A DNA stretch of 7,596 nucleotides, taken from positions 1 through 7,596 of the forward strand of contig JBEQBT010000164.1 in the NCBI GenBank assembly GCA_041639705.1, read 5' to 3'. Source of the DNA: JARDZI01 sp041639705 (GTDB lineage Bacteria > Bacillota > Clostridia > Clostridiales > Caloramatoraceae). The translations under genes were made by a program, and so were the position numbers. Positions 6,701 through 7,596 of this stretch are shown piece by piece. Below the pieces are notes generated by a model. The model saw only the letters and a list, made by a program, of their open reading frames with translations. It was not told the DNA's origin and made no database searches. The first letter of the stretch is position 1; every line of letters begins with the position of its first letter.

Positions 6701-7270
6701 ATGCGGGGGAGGAAGGTATTATACAAATATACTCATAAAGATGTATTAGAGCATTATTATAATAATATCCATGACTTAGTAATTCAAAGCTGTGGGTATA
6801 GGAAGCAAAATGAAATAGGAAATACAAATCCTCAGCCTAAGATTGGATATTTAAGTGGTACATTTGATTTGTTTCATATAGGGCATTTAAATATATTACG
6901 TAGAGCTAAAGAATGCTGTGATTATTTAGTAGTAGGTGTTCATAGAGATGGTTCTCATAAGAAAAAGGAAGTTTATATCCCATTCGATGAACGTATAGAA
7001 ATTGTTAAAAGTATAAAATATGTAGACGAAGTAATTGAAGCTCTACCTGAAGATAATTCAGTTTATGATGTGATTAAGTATGATTACTTATTCGTTGGAA
7101 GTGATTATAAAGGAACTGACAAGTTTAATAGATATGAGGAATTTTTTAAGGATAAGAATGTACAAATCATATATTTTTCTTATACAGTAGGTACTAGCAG
7201 TACACAGCTTAGGATAGCTATCGATAAAGTAAGTAATGAAGTAGCAACTACAGGTAATCAATGTTCCTAA
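6701..7270 (+). CDS. Cytidylyltransferase-like protein (TagD / phosphocholine cytidylyltransferase type)
   Basis: A 189-residue soluble protein. The core matches the TagD/CCT nucleotidyltransferases: IGYLSGTFDLFHIGHLNILR (48-67) contains the H-x-G-H site (H59, H62) preceded by GTFD; YLVVGVHRDG (75-84) and PFDERIEIVKSIKYVDEVI (94-112) are the middle strands and helix; DYLFVGSDYKG (128-138) and the YTVGTSSTQLR end motif (161-171) correspond to the G-D-D and R-T-x-G-I-S-T-T motifs of TagD. R of RTxG is replaced by Y161 and I-S-T-T by T-S-S-T. It has about 46 residues before the core, longer than TagD. It probably condenses CTP with a phospho-alcohol to a CDP-linked product, which the adjacent LicD could use; phosphocholine, glycerol 3-phosphate and others are all possible. 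ATG 6701 is chosen for its ribosome binding site; ATG 6641 would add 20 residues. Confidence 0.8.
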   Translation: MRGRKVLYKYTHKDVLEHYYNNIHDLVIQSCGYRKQNEIGNTNPQPKIGYLSGTFDLFHIGHLNILRRAKECCDYLVVGVHRDGSHKKKEVYIPFDERIEIVKSIKYVDEVIEALPEDNSVYDVIKYDYLFVGSDYKGTDKFNRYEEFFKDKNVQIIYFSYTVGTSSTQLRIAIDKVSNEVATTGNQCS

Positions 7271-7315
7271 TAAGTCATATAAATATTAAATCGATCAAAA
7301 GGAAGGTAACATATT

Positions 7316-7596
7316 ATGTACAAAATAGCAGTAGCAGGAACAGGTTATGTAGGCCTGGTAGCCGGGGTATGCTTTGCTGAAGTAGGCCATCAGGTTACCT
7401 GTGTAGATATTGATGAAAATAAAATCAATCTAATGAAACAGGGAGTATCTCCGATCTATGAAACAGATTTAGAAGGACTTATGCAAAAGAATTGTGCAAT
7501 TGGCAGGCTAAAATTTACTACTGAATACGGAGCAGCTTATAGAGAATCAGATGCCATCTTTATTGGAGTTGGAACTCCAGAACAGATGGAGATCGG
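7316..7596 (+). CDS. ugd: UDP-glucose 6-dehydrogenase, N-terminal part (3' cut by window)
   Basis: The first 93 residues are present. YKIAVAGTGYVGLVAGVCFA (2-21) is the NAD-binding Rossmann loop (G-x-G-Y-V-G) of nucleotide-sugar dehydrogenases, VTCVDIDENKI (27-37) ends with the acidic residue that favours NAD over NADP, and SPIYETDLEGL and DAIFIGVGTPE are typical of UDP-glucose 6-dehydrogenase rather than UDP-mannosamine-type enzymes. The catalytic cysteine lies beyond the window. The enzyme oxidises UDP-glucose to UDP-glucuronate in the cytoplasm, giving an acidic sugar donor for this locus. ATG 7316 follows AAGGAAGG (7299-7306) by 9 nt and lies 45 nt after the cytidylyltransferase stop. The UDP-glucose assignment is likely, but other 6-dehydrogenases cannot be ruled out from this fragment. 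Confidence 0.85.
   Translation, partial: MYKIAVAGTGYVGLVAGVCFAEVGHQVTCVDIDENKINLMKQGVSPIYETDLEGLMQKNCAIGRLKFTTEYGAAYRESDAIFIGVGTPEQMEI

Noticed and set aside
2..7596. A wholly novel defence or mobile system hidden in the window
   Set aside because: Every long frame is explained by a known polysaccharide family; the only unexplained structure is the pair of short repeats.

Overview
The window is a stretch of a cell-surface polysaccharide locus from an AT-rich, Gram-positive-type bacterium. Clostridia are the best guess, based on low GC, strong AGGAGG-type ribosome binding sites, use of GTG and TTG starts, and protein styles (TupA-like ATP-grasp, LicD, Wzx/Wzy) common in that class. The genus cannot be read from the sequence. 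All eight genes are on the + strand. The first (ATP-grasp) and the last (UDP-glucose dehydrogenase) are cut by the window edges.

Layout: (1) 2-3004 is a tightly packed block of a TupA-like ATP-grasp ligase (3' part), a Wzy/O-antigen-ligase-type membrane polymerase overlapping it by 26 nt, and a GT4 glycosyltransferase 5 nt further on. (2) 3005-3321 is a 317-nt non-coding break with two copies of a roughly 72-nt palindromic repeat. The second copy has perfect 11-nt inverted ends and a 5-nt direct repeat (TGGTA) on both sides, the pattern of a small transposed element. (3) 3322-6616 is a second packed block: a WalW-type CE4/NodB-fold deacetylase, a Wzx flippase, and a LicD-family phosphotransferase overlapping the flippase by 14 nt. 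(4) 6701-7596 has a TagD/CCT-type cytidylyltransferase and the start of UDP-glucose 6-dehydrogenase (Ugd).

How the genes fit together (inference from families): Ugd supplies UDP-glucuronate. The GT4 enzyme adds a sugar to a lipid-linked repeat unit. Wzx flips the unit across the membrane and Wzy polymerises it. The other genes are decoration enzymes: the cytidylyltransferase would make a CDP-activated alcohol and LicD would transfer its phospho-alcohol part to the glycan, the deacetylase could expose an amine, and the ATP-grasp ligase could form an amide. The polymer may therefore carry carboxylate, amine and phosphodiester groups together.

Most of the window is a recognisable, if well-equipped, Wzx/Wzy locus. 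I found no convincing evidence of a wholly new system. The least ordinary features are the repeat pair with its target-site duplication, the combination of decoration enzymes, and the change of arginine codon choice between the GT4 and LicD genes.
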